DNA from: Nonomuraea polychroma
GTDB taxonomy: Bacteria; Actinomycetota; Actinomycetes; Streptosporangiales; Streptosporangiaceae
DNA: 64,000 bases
NCBI RefSeq assembly: GCF_004011505.1
Contig: NZ_SAUN01000001.1
Span: 5,084,001 to 5,148,000, forward strand
Direction of reading: 5' to 3'
Every line of letters begins with the position of its first letter. Position 1 is the first letter of the stretch. Below, piece after piece: positions 34,477 to 43,508 of this stretch. The position numbers and the translations under genes were made by a program. The notes beneath the pieces were generated by a model. It was not told the DNA's origin. It did not search any database and worked only from the letters and a program-made list of their open reading frames with translations.

Positions 34477-35691
34477 GTGCAAAGTGACGGTGAGCGCGCG
34501 CTGGGCGGTTTGCTCGAATCCACGCACCTGGCGGCGATGGAGGACCTGCCGGCCCTGGTGTCCGCGCACGCCCGGCTGATCGGCTGCTCCGACACCGTGA
34601 TCTACGTGACCGACCTGCAGCAGCAGGTCCTGGTGCCGCTGCCCGGACAGCGCGAGGAGTCAGGTGAGCCGCTCGAACCCATCAGGATCGACACCACGAT
34701 GCCGGGCCGCGCGTTCCGCGCCGTGGAGATCGTCCAGGCCAAGCCCTCGCCGGCCGGAGAGGAGCGTCGGGTGTGGGTGCCGTTGCTCGACGGCACCGAA
34801 CGGGTCGGGGTGCTGGGGACGACCGTGGCCGCTTACGACGAGCTGGCCGAATGGCGGATCAAGCAGCTCGCGTCCCTGGTGTCGGTGCTGGTGGTCAGCA
34901 AGCGGCCGCACAGCGACTCGTTCGCCCGGCTGGTCCGCGTCCGGCCGATGGCCCTGTCGGCCGAGGTGATGTGGAACCTGCTGCCGCCCGGCACGTACGC
35001 CAACGACGACGTGGTGGTCAGCGCCGCGCTGGAGCCCGCCTACGAGATGGGCGGCGACGCCTACGACTACGCGGTCGACGGCTCCGTGCTGCATCTGGCG
35101 CTGTTCGACGCGATGGGGCACGACACGTCGGCCGGGCTGACCGCGACCGTCGCCATGGGGTCGTGCCGGCACAACCGGCGCCAGGGGATGGAGCTGCCCG
35201 CGATCAGCGAGGCCGTCGACGCGGCGATCAAGGAGCAGTTCACCGGCCGGTTCGCCACCGGCATCCTGGCCTGCCTGGATCTGCGGACGGGGCTGCTGAG
35301 CTGGGTCAACCGCGGCCACCATCCGCCGCTGGTGATCCGCGGCGGGCAGTGCGTGGCCACGCTGGAGAGCGTCCCCATCCCTGACCCGCCGATGGGGTTC
35401 GGTCTGGGGTTCTCCACGGGCCTGCTCCGTTACCAGTTGCAGCGCGGCGACCGGCTGCTGTTCTACACCGACGGCATCATCGAGGCGCAGAGCCCGGACG
35501 GCGAGACCTTCGGTCTCGACCGCTTCGTCGACTTCATCATCCGCCAGGAGGCCGACGGCGTGTCGGCGCCGGAGACGCTGCGCCGGCTGATCCAGGCCAT
35601 CCTGAGGCACCAGAGCGGCTGCCTGCAGGACGACGCGACCGTGATGACGGTCGAGTGGCGCACCGAGCGCCGGCACCAGCTCACCCTGTGA
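34477..35691 (+). CDS. SpoIIE/PP2C-type serine phosphatase with GAF-like sensor
   Basis: This roughly 404-residue protein has a GAF-like region (about 5-145: DTVIYVTDLQQQVLVPLPG, VWVPLLDGTERVGVLG) and a PP2C/SpoIIE phosphatase domain (about 175-400). The latter has the metal-site Asp residues in YEMGGDAYDY, LFDAMGHDTSAGL, LLFYTDGIIEAQ and CLQDDATVM. It would dephosphorylate an anti-sigma-factor antagonist or another phosphoserine protein and relay a signal. I place the start at GTG 34477, directly behind GGAGGGGGAGG; the frame is also open to GTG 34432 and ATG 34447. No STAS or anti-sigma gene is adjacent. Confidence 0.85.
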   Translation: MQSDGERALGGLLESTHLAAMEDLPALVSAHARLIGCSDTVIYVTDLQQQVLVPLPGQREESGEPLEPIRIDTTMPGRAFRAVEIVQAKPSPAGEERRVWVPLLDGTERVGVLGTTVAAYDELAEWRIKQLASLVSVLVVSKRPHSDSFARLVRVRPMALSAEVMWNLLPPGTYANDDVVVSAALEPAYEMGGDAYDYAVDGSVLHLALFDAMGHDTSAGLTATVAMGSCRHNRRQGMELPAISEAVDAAIKEQFTGRFATGILACLDLRTGLLSWVNRGHHPPLVIRGGQCVATLESVPIPDPPMGFGLGFSTGLLRYQLQRGDRLLFYTDGIIEAQSPDGETFGLDRFVDFIIRQEADGVSAPETLRRLIQAILRHQSGCLQDDATVMTVEWRTERRHQLTL

Positions 35692-35816
35692 GAGGGCCGG
35701 TCCGGCGGCATTGCCATGTCCAGGGCTTTCGGCGGTGTGGCGGGGAGGTTGTCCGCGGGATCGCCGGGTAGGCCGCATCCCGGACGTTTCCCGTCAGCGC
35801 AAAGGAGCGCGGCCAC

Positions 35817-37019
35817 ATGCCCTTCAACCCGTTGCAGGAGCGGGGTATCCCGCTGGACGAGCAGGTGCGCGACTGGCGCGAGCTGAACGTCACGCCGATC
35901 GATCCCGATCGCGCCGACCCGTACACCCGGTGCCGGATCATCACGATGAACGGCATCGAGACAGAAGCGATCTTCTTCAGCCACCAGCTGGCCCGCCACT
36001 GCCCCGACATCGAGCTGAAGCAGCAGCTGGCCCGCGTGCGTTACCTCGAGGCGCAGCAGCAGAAGGCGGTCAACTGGCTGCTGCCCGGCGTGTCTTCCGT
36101 GCTGGAGACCACCATCGCGTATGAGCAGGTCGCCGTGGACCTGACCTCGTGGGTGGCGCGTATGGAGCCGGACCCATACCTGCGGCAGGCCTACGAGTTC
36201 GGCGTGCTGGAGGACTTCGATCACCTCTACCGCTACGCCAACCTGTACGAGATGATCGAGCACCGCAAGGCCGAGAAGATCGTCGACAACCTCACCGAGG
36301 TCATGCCGGGACGGCCGACGGTGCGGCACCACCGGCACCCGATGGACAACGTGCGCGAGCCGTACGACCGGAACACGACCGCCCCCGTCTCCAAGCTGCA
36401 CGCGCTGACGATCATGTCGGCGGAGCAGCAGACCATGAACTTCTACATGAACGTCGGCCCCATGTACATGGAGCCGATCGCCCGCCAGCTGTATCAGGAG
36501 ATCGGGCTGATCGAGGAGGAGCACGTCACCCACTACGAATCGCTCGTCGACCCCGGCGAGAGCTGGTGGGAGATGCTGCTCAACCACGAGTACAACGAGT
36601 GCTACCTGTACCACTCGTTCATGGAGACCGAGTCCGACCCCAAGGTGAAGAACATCTGGGAACTGCACCTGGGCATGGAGCTGGAGCACCTGCGGCTGGC
36701 CGCCGAGCTGTTCAAGAAGCACGACGGGCGCGACCCCGAGCAGGTGTGCGCCCCCGAACTGCCCGCCCCGGTCACGTTCGAGCCGAACAAGCGGTTCATC
36801 CGCGACCTGATCGCCACCCAGATCGACTACACCACCCTCGGGACGGGGTACGTGCAGGAGGCCCACGAGCGGTTCGAGAGGATGCAGGCGGCGCTCATGA
36901 ACGGCGACCAGCCGCCGTCCGAGCGGGTCATCAACGACAACCGCGCCAGGTCGGGCCGGGAGTACCGGCTGGAGACCGAGGGCGAGCACCCGGTGCCGAG
37001 CCTGGCGCTCCACCGCTAG
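35817..37019 (+). CDS. Double ferritin-like domain protein
   Basis: A 400-residue all-helical protein. Several helices carry spaced metal-type Glu and His residues: GIETEAIFFSHQLARHC (about 47-63), FGVLEDFDHLYRYANLYEMI, SAEQQTMNFYMNV, IGLIEEEHVTHYESLV and LHLGMELEHLRLAAELFKKH. ExxH pairs in two halves suggest two four-helix bundles of the ferritin/rubrerythrin superfamily, each possibly with a di-iron site. There is no signal peptide. It could be a peroxide- or oxygen-using di-iron enzyme; I cannot name a substrate. Its stop overlaps the convergent SGNH hydrolase stop within CTAG. Confidence 0.7.
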   Translation: MPFNPLQERGIPLDEQVRDWRELNVTPIDPDRADPYTRCRIITMNGIETEAIFFSHQLARHCPDIELKQQLARVRYLEAQQQKAVNWLLPGVSSVLETTIAYEQVAVDLTSWVARMEPDPYLRQAYEFGVLEDFDHLYRYANLYEMIEHRKAEKIVDNLTEVMPGRPTVRHHRHPMDNVREPYDRNTTAPVSKLHALTIMSAEQQTMNFYMNVGPMYMEPIARQLYQEIGLIEEEHVTHYESLVDPGESWWEMLLNHEYNECYLYHSFMETESDPKVKNIWELHLGMELEHLRLAAELFKKHDGRDPEQVCAPELPAPVTFEPNKRFIRDLIATQIDYTTLGTGYVQEAHERFERMQAALMNGDQPPSERVINDNRARSGREYRLETEGEHPVPSLALHR

Positions 37020-38275
37020 CGGCGGAACAGGCGGGCGGGCACGGCGTCCGCGAGCGCCTTGTAGCCGGCCGGGCTCAGGTGCAGGCCGTCGCCCACGTCG
37101 TAGGCCGCCGGCAGCCGCCGGGGGTCGGCGGGATCGCGGACCGCCTGATCGAAGTCGATGACGCCGTCGAACCTGCCGCTGGTGCGGATCCAGTCGTTGA
37201 CCGCCTGCCGGGTGGCTTCCCTGAGACCTTGGGGGTCGTCGTAGGAGTGGCCGCCGAAGGGGGTGAGCGTCGCCCCGTACACGACCAGGCCCCGCGCCTG
37301 TGCCCGGACGATGATCTGGTCGTAGGCGGCGATCAGCTCGTCGGCGACCTTCTTCTGGGCGTCCTGGGTGGGCTGGGCGGTGCCGATGTCGTTGACGCCC
37401 TCGAAGACGATCAGCCATTCGGCGCCGCTGCGGGCGAGCACGTCGCGGTCCAGCCGGGCCAGGGCGGCCGGGCCGAGGCCGTCGTTCAGCACCCGGTTGC
37501 CGCCGGCCGCCTGGTTGGCGATGGCCGGCCCGGAGCGGCCCAGGCGGTCGAAGAGCTGGTCGGGCCAGCGGTTGTTGAGGTTCGTGGTGGAGCCCCTGCC
37601 GTCGGTCAGGGAGTCGCCCAGCAGGACGAGCGCCGCGGTGGAGCGCTTGGACCACACTTCGATGGCGCTGAGGAAGTACCAGTGGTCGACGGGTGTCGCC
37701 CCCGTGAGGTCCCCGGCGTCGGCCTGGTTGCCTTTCGCCAGGTAGGAGGTGGTGCGCGAGCCCGGGTGCGAGGTGATGGCGCTGGAGGCCTGCCCCTCGG
37801 CGAGGTAGACGGTCACGGCCAGCACGGAGCCGGGCGGGAGCGGAAGGTCCAGCGGATCCGACACCACTTGCGCGCCGACGGGGACGATCGTGGCCGGACG
37901 GCCGTGGAACGTCACCGGCCGGGCGGTGCCCGGCCGGATCGCGCTCACGCCCGCCCTGCCGCCGTCGGGGTACGCCACGGTGACCCGGGTGATGGGCAGC
38001 GGCGCGCCGCCGAAGGCGTTGGAGAAGCGCAGCCGCACCCGCTGCCCGCCGGCCGACACCCGTACCGTCTGCCGCAGCGTGCTGTCGGCCATGACCAGAT
38101 CGCCTGTCGTGTACGGCGCGGGCGGCATGTTGTGGGGCTCGGTGAGCTGCGGCATCGCGGTCCAGGTGTCCACCCAGTGCCCATTCGGCGCGTTCCCGTC
38201 ACCGATCGCGGGCGAGGCCGTCAGCATCCCGGCCCCGAGAGCCGCGACGACCATCAGCCTCAACCCTCTGCCCAT
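37016..38275 (-). CDS. Secreted SGNH/GDSL esterase
   Basis: A 419-residue protein with a signal peptide (MGRGLRLMVVAALGAG ... SPAIG|DG), a beta domain (about 35-205) and a C-terminal SGNH hydrolase. Blocks are visible: VLLGDSLTDG (block I, Ser nucleophile), AGGNRVLND (block II/III), FEGVNDIG (Asn) and DGLHLSPAGYKAL (Asp and His). In this group the two-domain layout is common in plant-wall-associated esterases of actinomycetes. ATG 38275 was chosen because it starts the signal peptide. It is divergent from the CBM2-GH62 enzyme and may share its regulatory region. Confidence 0.9.
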   Translation of the reverse strand: MGRGLRLMVVAALGAGMLTASPAIGDGNAPNGHWVDTWTAMPQLTEPHNMPPAPYTTGDLVMADSTLRQTVRVSAGGQRVRLRFSNAFGGAPLPITRVTVAYPDGGRAGVSAIRPGTARPVTFHGRPATIVPVGAQVVSDPLDLPLPPGSVLAVTVYLAEGQASSAITSHPGSRTTSYLAKGNQADAGDLTGATPVDHWYFLSAIEVWSKRSTAALVLLGDSLTDGRGSTTNLNNRWPDQLFDRLGRSGPAIANQAAGGNRVLNDGLGPAALARLDRDVLARSGAEWLIVFEGVNDIGTAQPTQDAQKKVADELIAAYDQIIVRAQARGLVVYGATLTPFGGHSYDDPQGLREATRQAVNDWIRTSGRFDGVIDFDQAVRDPADPRRLPAAYDVGDGLHLSPAGYKALADAVPARLFRR

Positions 38276-38291
38276 GGCCGCCCCGCTCCTC

Positions 38292-38455
38292 GAAACATTT
38301 CCGCTGAGTGTCGAACATTTCCAAGCGGACGGCAAGGGATCATACCCGGAAGTGAAACTTTCACTTCGCGGCCTCTGCAACTGCCACGATGTCCCAGGCT
38401 GGCGGCGGGAGCGATCCGGGCCGAAAGTTTCTGATTGATTCGCCTGAAACGTTCC
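38292..38455. promoter_or_regulatory. Cluster of GAAA-N-TTTC-type palindromes between the esterase and GH62
   Basis: The 221-bp divergent gap contains GAAACATTTC (38292-38301), GAACATTTC (38313-38321), the perfect 19-base palindrome GAAGTGAAACTTTCACTTC (38349-38367), GAAAGTTTC (38423-38431) and GAAACGTTCC (38446-38455). GAAA-N1-2-TTTC elements precede xylanase genes of streptomycetes and act as repressor sites, so these are likely LacI-family-type operators controlling both genes. Confidence 0.65.
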
Positions 38456-38496
38456 TGAGACGCTCGTCCACCACCGGCTACGACACGGAGGACGCA

Positions 38497-39918
38497 GTGC
38501 AACTCAACCGCCCTCGGTCCTGGATCGTCGCGGCGGCCGCCGCCGCGATGGTCGTCCTCGCCTTACTCACCGCCCCCACCGCGCAGGCCGCGCCCGGCTG
38601 CCGCGTGGAGTACACGGTGACCAACCAATGGTCGAATGGTTTCGGCACGAATGTTAGCGTTACCAATCTCGGGGATCCGCTCACCAGCTGGCGGCTGACC
38701 TGGTCGTTCACCGCCGGGCAGACGATCACGCAGCTGTGGAACGGCACCGTCTCGCAGTCCGGGGCCCAGGTCGCCGTCTCCAACGCCGGCTACAACGGCT
38801 CGCTCGCCACCGGGGCGAGCACGTCGTTCGGCTTCAACGGCACGTGGAACGGCTCCGCCAACCCGGTGCCGGCGGACTTCGCGCTCAACGGCACCGCCTG
38901 CACCGGCGGCAGCACGCCGACCGCGACGCCGACGGTCACGCCCACGGGCGGCACCGGCACGCTGCCGAGCAGCTTCCGCTGGAGCTCCACCGGCGCGCTG
39001 ATCGGCCCCAAGCCCGACGCCTCCCACGCCAACATCGCGGCGGTCAAGGACCCGTCGGTCGTCTACCACAACGGCCGCTGGCACGTCTTCGCCAGCACCG
39101 CCAGCAGCGCCGGCTACAACCTGGTCTACATGAACTTCACCGACTGGGGCCAGGCCGGTGCCGCGCAGCACCACTATCTGGACCAGAGCGCGATCGGCAC
39201 CGGTTATCGGGCCGCGCCGCAGGTGTTCTACTTCGCGCCGCAGAACAGGTGGTACCTGGTCTACCAGACGGGCAACGCGTCGTACTCGACCACGACCGAC
39301 ATCTCCAACCCGCGGTCCTGGAGCGCGCCGCAGCACTTCTACTCGAGCATGCCGGACATCATCCGGCAGAACATCGGCTCCGGTTACTGGGTCGACATGT
39401 GGGTCATCTGCGACACCGCCAAGTGCTACCTGTTCTCCTCCGACGACAACGGTCACCTCTACCGCTCGGAGACGACGGTGGCGAACTTCCCCAACGGCTT
39501 CACCAACACGCAGATCGTCCTGCAGGACTCCAACAAGTACCGGCTGTGGGAGGCCAGCAACATCTACAAGGTCAAGGGCACGAACCAGTACCTGCTGCTG
39601 GTGGAGGCCATCGGCTCCGACGGCAAGCGGTATTTCCGCTCCTGGACCTCGACCAGCATCGGCGGCACGTGGACGCCGCTGGCCGACACCGAGAGCAACC
39701 CGTTCGCCCGCTCGAACAACGTCACCTTCACCGGCACGGCATGGACCAGGGACATCAGCCACGGCGAGATGATCCGCGACAGCAACGACCAGACGCTGAC
39801 CATCAGCCCGTGCCAGATGCGCTACCTCTACCAGGGCATGGATCCGAACGCGAGCGGCGAGTACAACGCGTTGCCGTGGAGGCTGGCGCTGCTCACGCAG
39901 ACGAACTCCACCTGCTGA
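38497..39918 (+). CDS. Secreted CBM2-GH62 alpha-L-arabinofuranosidase
   Basis: A 473-residue exported protein. A signal peptide (to about TAQAA|PG) is followed by a CBM2-type cellulose/xylan-binding domain (about 33-135) with Trp residues in VTNQWSNGF, WRLTWSFTAG and NGTWNGSANP, bounded by cysteines. A Thr/Pro linker precedes a GH62 catalytic domain (about 165-473). Its catalytic features are KDPSVVYHNGRWHVFAS (Asp), a central SMPDIIRQNIG and LWEASNIYKVKG (Glu). It removes arabinose from arabinoxylan. Start GTG 38497 follows GGAGG. A 19-base palindrome upstream suggests sugar-responsive control. Confidence 0.92.
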   Translation: MQLNRPRSWIVAAAAAAMVVLALLTAPTAQAAPGCRVEYTVTNQWSNGFGTNVSVTNLGDPLTSWRLTWSFTAGQTITQLWNGTVSQSGAQVAVSNAGYNGSLATGASTSFGFNGTWNGSANPVPADFALNGTACTGGSTPTATPTVTPTGGTGTLPSSFRWSSTGALIGPKPDASHANIAAVKDPSVVYHNGRWHVFASTASSAGYNLVYMNFTDWGQAGAAQHHYLDQSAIGTGYRAAPQVFYFAPQNRWYLVYQTGNASYSTTTDISNPRSWSAPQHFYSSMPDIIRQNIGSGYWVDMWVICDTAKCYLFSSDDNGHLYRSETTVANFPNGFTNTQIVLQDSNKYRLWEASNIYKVKGTNQYLLLVEAIGSDGKRYFRSWTSTSIGGTWTPLADTESNPFARSNNVTFTGTAWTRDISHGEMIRDSNDQTLTISPCQMRYLYQGMDPNASGEYNALPWRLALLTQTNSTC

Positions 39919-39923
39919 GAGGT

Positions 39924-39967
39924 CATCGCCCGCCCCGATCTCGATGCCGAGGCCGAGGCGGGTGATG
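39924..39967. terminator. Hairpin between convergent GH62 and GH35 genes
   Basis: CATCGCCCGCC (39924-39934) pairs with GGCGGGTGATG (39957-39967) with one G-U pair, and the long loop can fold again. It lies between convergent stops and has no T-run. Confidence 0.45.
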
Positions 39968-39971
39968 CGGG

Positions 39972-42377
39972 CTAGATCGTGAGCGTGGTGCGCGGCACCG
40001 GAACGAAGGTCGCCTCGCGCAGTTCCAGGAGTCCCTTCCCGGAACGGACCTGCGGGGAGACGTAGACCGGCACGTCCGTGGGGAAGGGCAGCAGGCGCAG
40101 CTCGACCGCGCCGTGTTCGAGGAGGTCGCGGCGGAAGCGGCGCAGGCCGATCTCCCAGGGCTCGCCGTGCCAGAACTGGTCGGCGATCAGGCGGCCGCCG
40201 ATGAAGGCGCGGCCGACGTCGCCGGTCCAGTCGAGGCGCAGCAGCACCTCGTCGTCGCCGTCGAGGAGGTCGGCGGGGACGGTGACGCGGTAGACGGCGG
40301 CCGCGTCGAAGTCCGCGTCGGCGGGCGCCGAGGCGCGGCCGGACTTCGCGTCGATGACGGTCCGCCTGGGCGGCCCGGCCGCGGCCACCTGCTCGGCGAC
40401 GGCCGCGACCGGTCCCGCGTCCGGAACGGGCAGCTCGATGACGCCGAAGACGCCCTCGGTCGCGGCATGCGGCGAGTCGTCGGCCGCTGTCAGGGCGGGG
40501 AAGACACGGAGCCTGTCACCGGCCTGCCCACCGCCGTCCGGCACGTGCCCGCACTCGCCGCCGCCGTACAGCACCAGCCGGTCGCCGTCCACGACGGCGG
40601 GCCGGGGGCTGAGGATCAGCCGGTCGGCGCCCCAGGCCTGGGCGCGGGTGGCGGTGAGCGCGCTCTCCTCGTCCAGCACCAGCACGTGCGCCACGGATCC
40701 GTCGGCGGCGGTGACGCGCAGCAGGCAGCGGGGGCCAGGGTGCAGGCCGCTCACCACGACGTCGTGACCGTCCCGCGTCACGATCACCGGCTCGCCACCG
40801 TGGTCGCCGGCCCCCGGGCCGTCGATCGCCGCGACGGTGGCGCCGTCGAAGGCCAGCTCGACCGGGATTCCCGCGACCTGCGCGAGCACCACGACCGGCC
40901 CCGCCAGCGTGCAGACGGGCTGGGCGGAGGCGGTCAGCAACGTGCTCGCGCCCACCGGGCGGGCGAGCGGCCAGACAAAATACACGCCGGACGGCACCGT
41001 GACCGGACGGCTCGGCACCACCAGGTCACGGCCGCCGAGGGTGACCGCGAACTGGACGCCCTCGTGCGCGGGCAGCGTCTCGACGGGCTGGTGGTTGTTG
41101 ACGAACAGGAAGCCGGAGCGGCCGTCGGAGCGCACGCACCAGCGCAGCGCAGTGCGGTCGAAGGTGTCGGCGGGTGCGTCCGGTGGCATCGTGAGCGTCA
41201 TCGGCGCGAGGTCGGCACCGTCCGAGGCCAGCCAGAGGTGCTGGAGCCGCAGGCGGAAGTACGACTCACGGAACTGCCCGGACTCCCCCAGCGGCGCCTG
41301 GAAGTCGTAGTTGATCACCGGGCAGTCATTGGGGTAGCCGGTGGCGTGCGATTCCTGGAGCGTGCTGAGCTCGCCGATCTTCTGCGAGCCGCCGTGGTAC
41401 ATGTAGTAGCCCTGCCACACCGACCCGCTGCCCAGCTTCACCAGCGACAACGCGGCCACGTCCGCGGCGGCGACGATCGGCCGCCGGTGGTAGGACGTGT
41501 ACATGCCGCCGCCCAGCTCGCAGGTGGCGAACGGGTACCGCTCGAGATGGCTCTCATCCGCGCCGGACGGGCCGTCGCTGCGCAGGTCGGCGCCGATCGA
41601 GTCGTCGTCCCTGCCGGGCCCGAAGAAGTAGTGCGCCCGGCTCTGCCGTGGCCAGCCGTCGTGCGGGGTGTCCCAGGCGGCCTCGGCGTACCCGCCGAAC
41701 AGCGGGATCACCTCGTCGGGCGGCAACTGGGCGTGCCCCCAGCCGGTGGCCGTCCACAGCGGCGCGTCGATGCCCGACTCCTTGGCCAGGCGCTTGAGCG
41801 TGAGCAGGTGGCCGGGCTGGTCGTACAGCTCGTTCTCCAGCTGGACGCCGACGATGGGCCCGCCGTCGCGCCTGGTCAGCCCGCGCAGTTGCCGGCCGAT
41901 CTGCGCGAAGAACGGCCGCACCAGGGCCAGGTAGCGCGGGTCGTCGGTACGCGGCACGCAATCCACGGCCGGCAGCCAGTCAGGGAAGCCGCCGTTGCGG
42001 GACTCGCCGTGCCCCCACGGCCCGACCCGCACCACCACGTCGAGCCCGGCCTCGGCGCAGGTGGTCACCCAGCGGCGCAGGTCACGGTCGCCGTTCCAGT
42101 CGTAGCGGCCGCGCCGCTCCTCGTGCAGATTCCAGAAGACGTACGTGGCCACGGCCGTCACCCCGCCGGCCCGCACCTTGAGCAGCTCTTCCCGCCACTC
42201 GGCGGCCGGGTAGCGGGCGAAGTGGAACTCGCCCATCACCGGGAACCACGGGCGCCCGCCGCGCCGCAGGGTGCGCGAGTCGGCGGTGATCGCGTCCGGC
42301 CGGCCCGGCTCCTCCCCCATGGCGAGATGACCGGTGATCGGCGGCTCTGGTGGTCCTGGCACGGAGACTCTCAGCAC
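39972..42377 (-). CDS. GH35-type beta-galactosidase
   Basis: An 801-residue cytoplasmic enzyme (no signal peptide). The TIM barrel (about 40-370) opens RPWFPVMGEFHFARYPAAEW, has VATYVFWNLHE, the acid/base Glu in VQLENELYDQ, and the nucleophile Glu in FATCELGGGMYTSYHRRP, as in GH35. Beta-rich domains follow to the C-terminus. It would remove terminal beta-galactose. It is divergent from the lacI-GH42-GH31-GH1 operon, whose operator lies in their shared gap, so it probably belongs to that regulon. I take GTG 42377; later starts (e.g. ATG near residue 20) are possible. Confidence 0.85.
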   Translation of the reverse strand: MLRVSVPGPPEPPITGHLAMGEEPGRPDAITADSRTLRRGGRPWFPVMGEFHFARYPAAEWREELLKVRAGGVTAVATYVFWNLHEERRGRYDWNGDRDLRRWVTTCAEAGLDVVVRVGPWGHGESRNGGFPDWLPAVDCVPRTDDPRYLALVRPFFAQIGRQLRGLTRRDGGPIVGVQLENELYDQPGHLLTLKRLAKESGIDAPLWTATGWGHAQLPPDEVIPLFGGYAEAAWDTPHDGWPRQSRAHYFFGPGRDDDSIGADLRSDGPSGADESHLERYPFATCELGGGMYTSYHRRPIVAAADVAALSLVKLGSGSVWQGYYMYHGGSQKIGELSTLQESHATGYPNDCPVINYDFQAPLGESGQFRESYFRLRLQHLWLASDGADLAPMTLTMPPDAPADTFDRTALRWCVRSDGRSGFLFVNNHQPVETLPAHEGVQFAVTLGGRDLVVPSRPVTVPSGVYFVWPLARPVGASTLLTASAQPVCTLAGPVVVLAQVAGIPVELAFDGATVAAIDGPGAGDHGGEPVIVTRDGHDVVVSGLHPGPRCLLRVTAADGSVAHVLVLDEESALTATRAQAWGADRLILSPRPAVVDGDRLVLYGGGECGHVPDGGGQAGDRLRVFPALTAADDSPHAATEGVFGVIELPVPDAGPVAAVAEQVAAAGPPRRTVIDAKSGRASAPADADFDAAAVYRVTVPADLLDGDDEVLLRLDWTGDVGRAFIGGRLIADQFWHGEPWEIGLRRFRRDLLEHGAVELRLLPFPTDVPVYVSPQVRSGKGLLELREATFVPVPRTTLTI

Positions 42378-42421
42378 GCGCCTGATCGTAGCGGCGTTTC
42401 CGGTCGTCCGATTTAAGGCCA

Positions 42422-42466
42422 TTGACATCTCCGCAAAACCGACCCTACGGTATGCGAAACGTTTCG
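42422..42466 (+). promoter_or_regulatory. lacI-operon promoter with a perfect LacI-type operator
   Basis: TTGACA (42422-42427) and TACGGT (42446-42451) are 18 bp apart. CGAAACGTTTCG (42455-42466), a perfect 12-base palindrome typical of LacI-family operators, covers the expected transcription start. Binding would block the operon and, being in the divergent gap, could also affect GH35. Confidence 0.75.
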
Positions 42467-42488
42467 ACTACTGTATCGCGGGAGGGGC

Positions 42489-43508
42489 ATGCCTTCGCTC
42501 CGTGACGTGGCCGAGCGGGCCCAGGTGGCGGTCAGCACCGTCTCCGCCGCGCTCAACGGCACCCGCCCGGTGGCCGCGGCGACCAAGCTGCGCATCGAGC
42601 AGGCCGCCGCCGAGCTCGGCTACCGGCCCAACCTGCTGGCACGCGGGTTGCAGAGCAAGCGCACCCGGATCCTGGCGCTGCTCTTCCCCGCCCCGCGCAG
42701 CGGTTTCGGCCTCACCGAGATGCAGTTCGCGACCGGCGCCGCCGAGGCGGCCGGCGAGCTGGGCTATCACCTGCTGCTCTCCCCGGAGAGCGCCGATCCG
42801 ATCGAAGAGCTGCGCCACATCACCGGCCTGGGGCTGGTGGACGGCGTGTTGCTGATGGAGGTGCGCCTCGACGACGAGCGCACCGAGTTCCTGTCGGCGG
42901 CCGGGGTGCCGTTCAGCATGATAGGGCGCACCCGCGAGCCCGGCTCGATCGACTACGCCGACATCGACTTCGCGGCGACCGCCCGCGACGCGGTGGCGCA
43001 CGTGGCCGGGCTGGGGCATCGCACGCTGGCGTTCTTCAACCTCTCCACCGACCTGTACGCCGACGGCTACGGCCCCGCGACCCGGGCCGGCGAGGAGTTC
43101 GCGGCGGCGGCCCGCGCGGCAGGGATCGGTTACGTGGACGGCTACCGGCCGGGGTCGGCCGAGGAGGGCCGGGAGGCGTTCGAGCGGCTGCTGGAGGCGC
43201 ACCCGGACGTGACGGCGCTGGCGGTGATGGACGACCACGCGGCCGTCGGAGTGATCGCGGCGGTGGCGGCACGCGGCTGGCGCATCCCCGAGGACCTGAC
43301 CCTGATGCTGGTGTTGTCGTCGGCGAGGGTCGCCGAGATGTTCAACCCGAGGCTGACGACGCTGGAGCCGCCCAGCACCGAGCTGGGCAGGCTCGGCGCC
43401 CAGATGCTGATCGACCGGCTGCAGGGCGACGGGCCGCCCCAGCGGCATCTGGTGCCCTGCCGCCTGGTGCTCGGCGAGAGCTCCGCCCCGCCCCGGAGCC
43501 TGTCATGA
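42489..43508 (+). CDS. LacI family repressor of the GH42-GH31-GH1 operon
   Basis: A 339-residue LacI regulator. The DNA-binding headpiece is SLRDVAERAQVAVSTVSAAL (residues 3-22) with hinge LARGLQSKRTRILALLFP. A periplasmic-binding-like sensor domain follows (MEVRLDD, GLGHRTLAFFNLS, MDDHAAVGVIAA). It likely autoregulates through the palindrome 23-34 bp upstream of its start, released by a xyloglucan-derived sugar. ATG 42489 follows GGGAGGGG. Its stop overlaps the GH42 start as ATGA. Confidence 0.92.
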   Translation: MPSLRDVAERAQVAVSTVSAALNGTRPVAAATKLRIEQAAAELGYRPNLLARGLQSKRTRILALLFPAPRSGFGLTEMQFATGAAEAAGELGYHLLLSPESADPIEELRHITGLGLVDGVLLMEVRLDDERTEFLSAAGVPFSMIGRTREPGSIDYADIDFAATARDAVAHVAGLGHRTLAFFNLSTDLYADGYGPATRAGEEFAAAARAAGIGYVDGYRPGSAEEGREAFERLLEAHPDVTALAVMDDHAAVGVIAAVAARGWRIPEDLTLMLVLSSARVAEMFNPRLTTLEPPSTELGRLGAQMLIDRLQGDGPPQRHLVPCRLVLGESSAPPRSLS

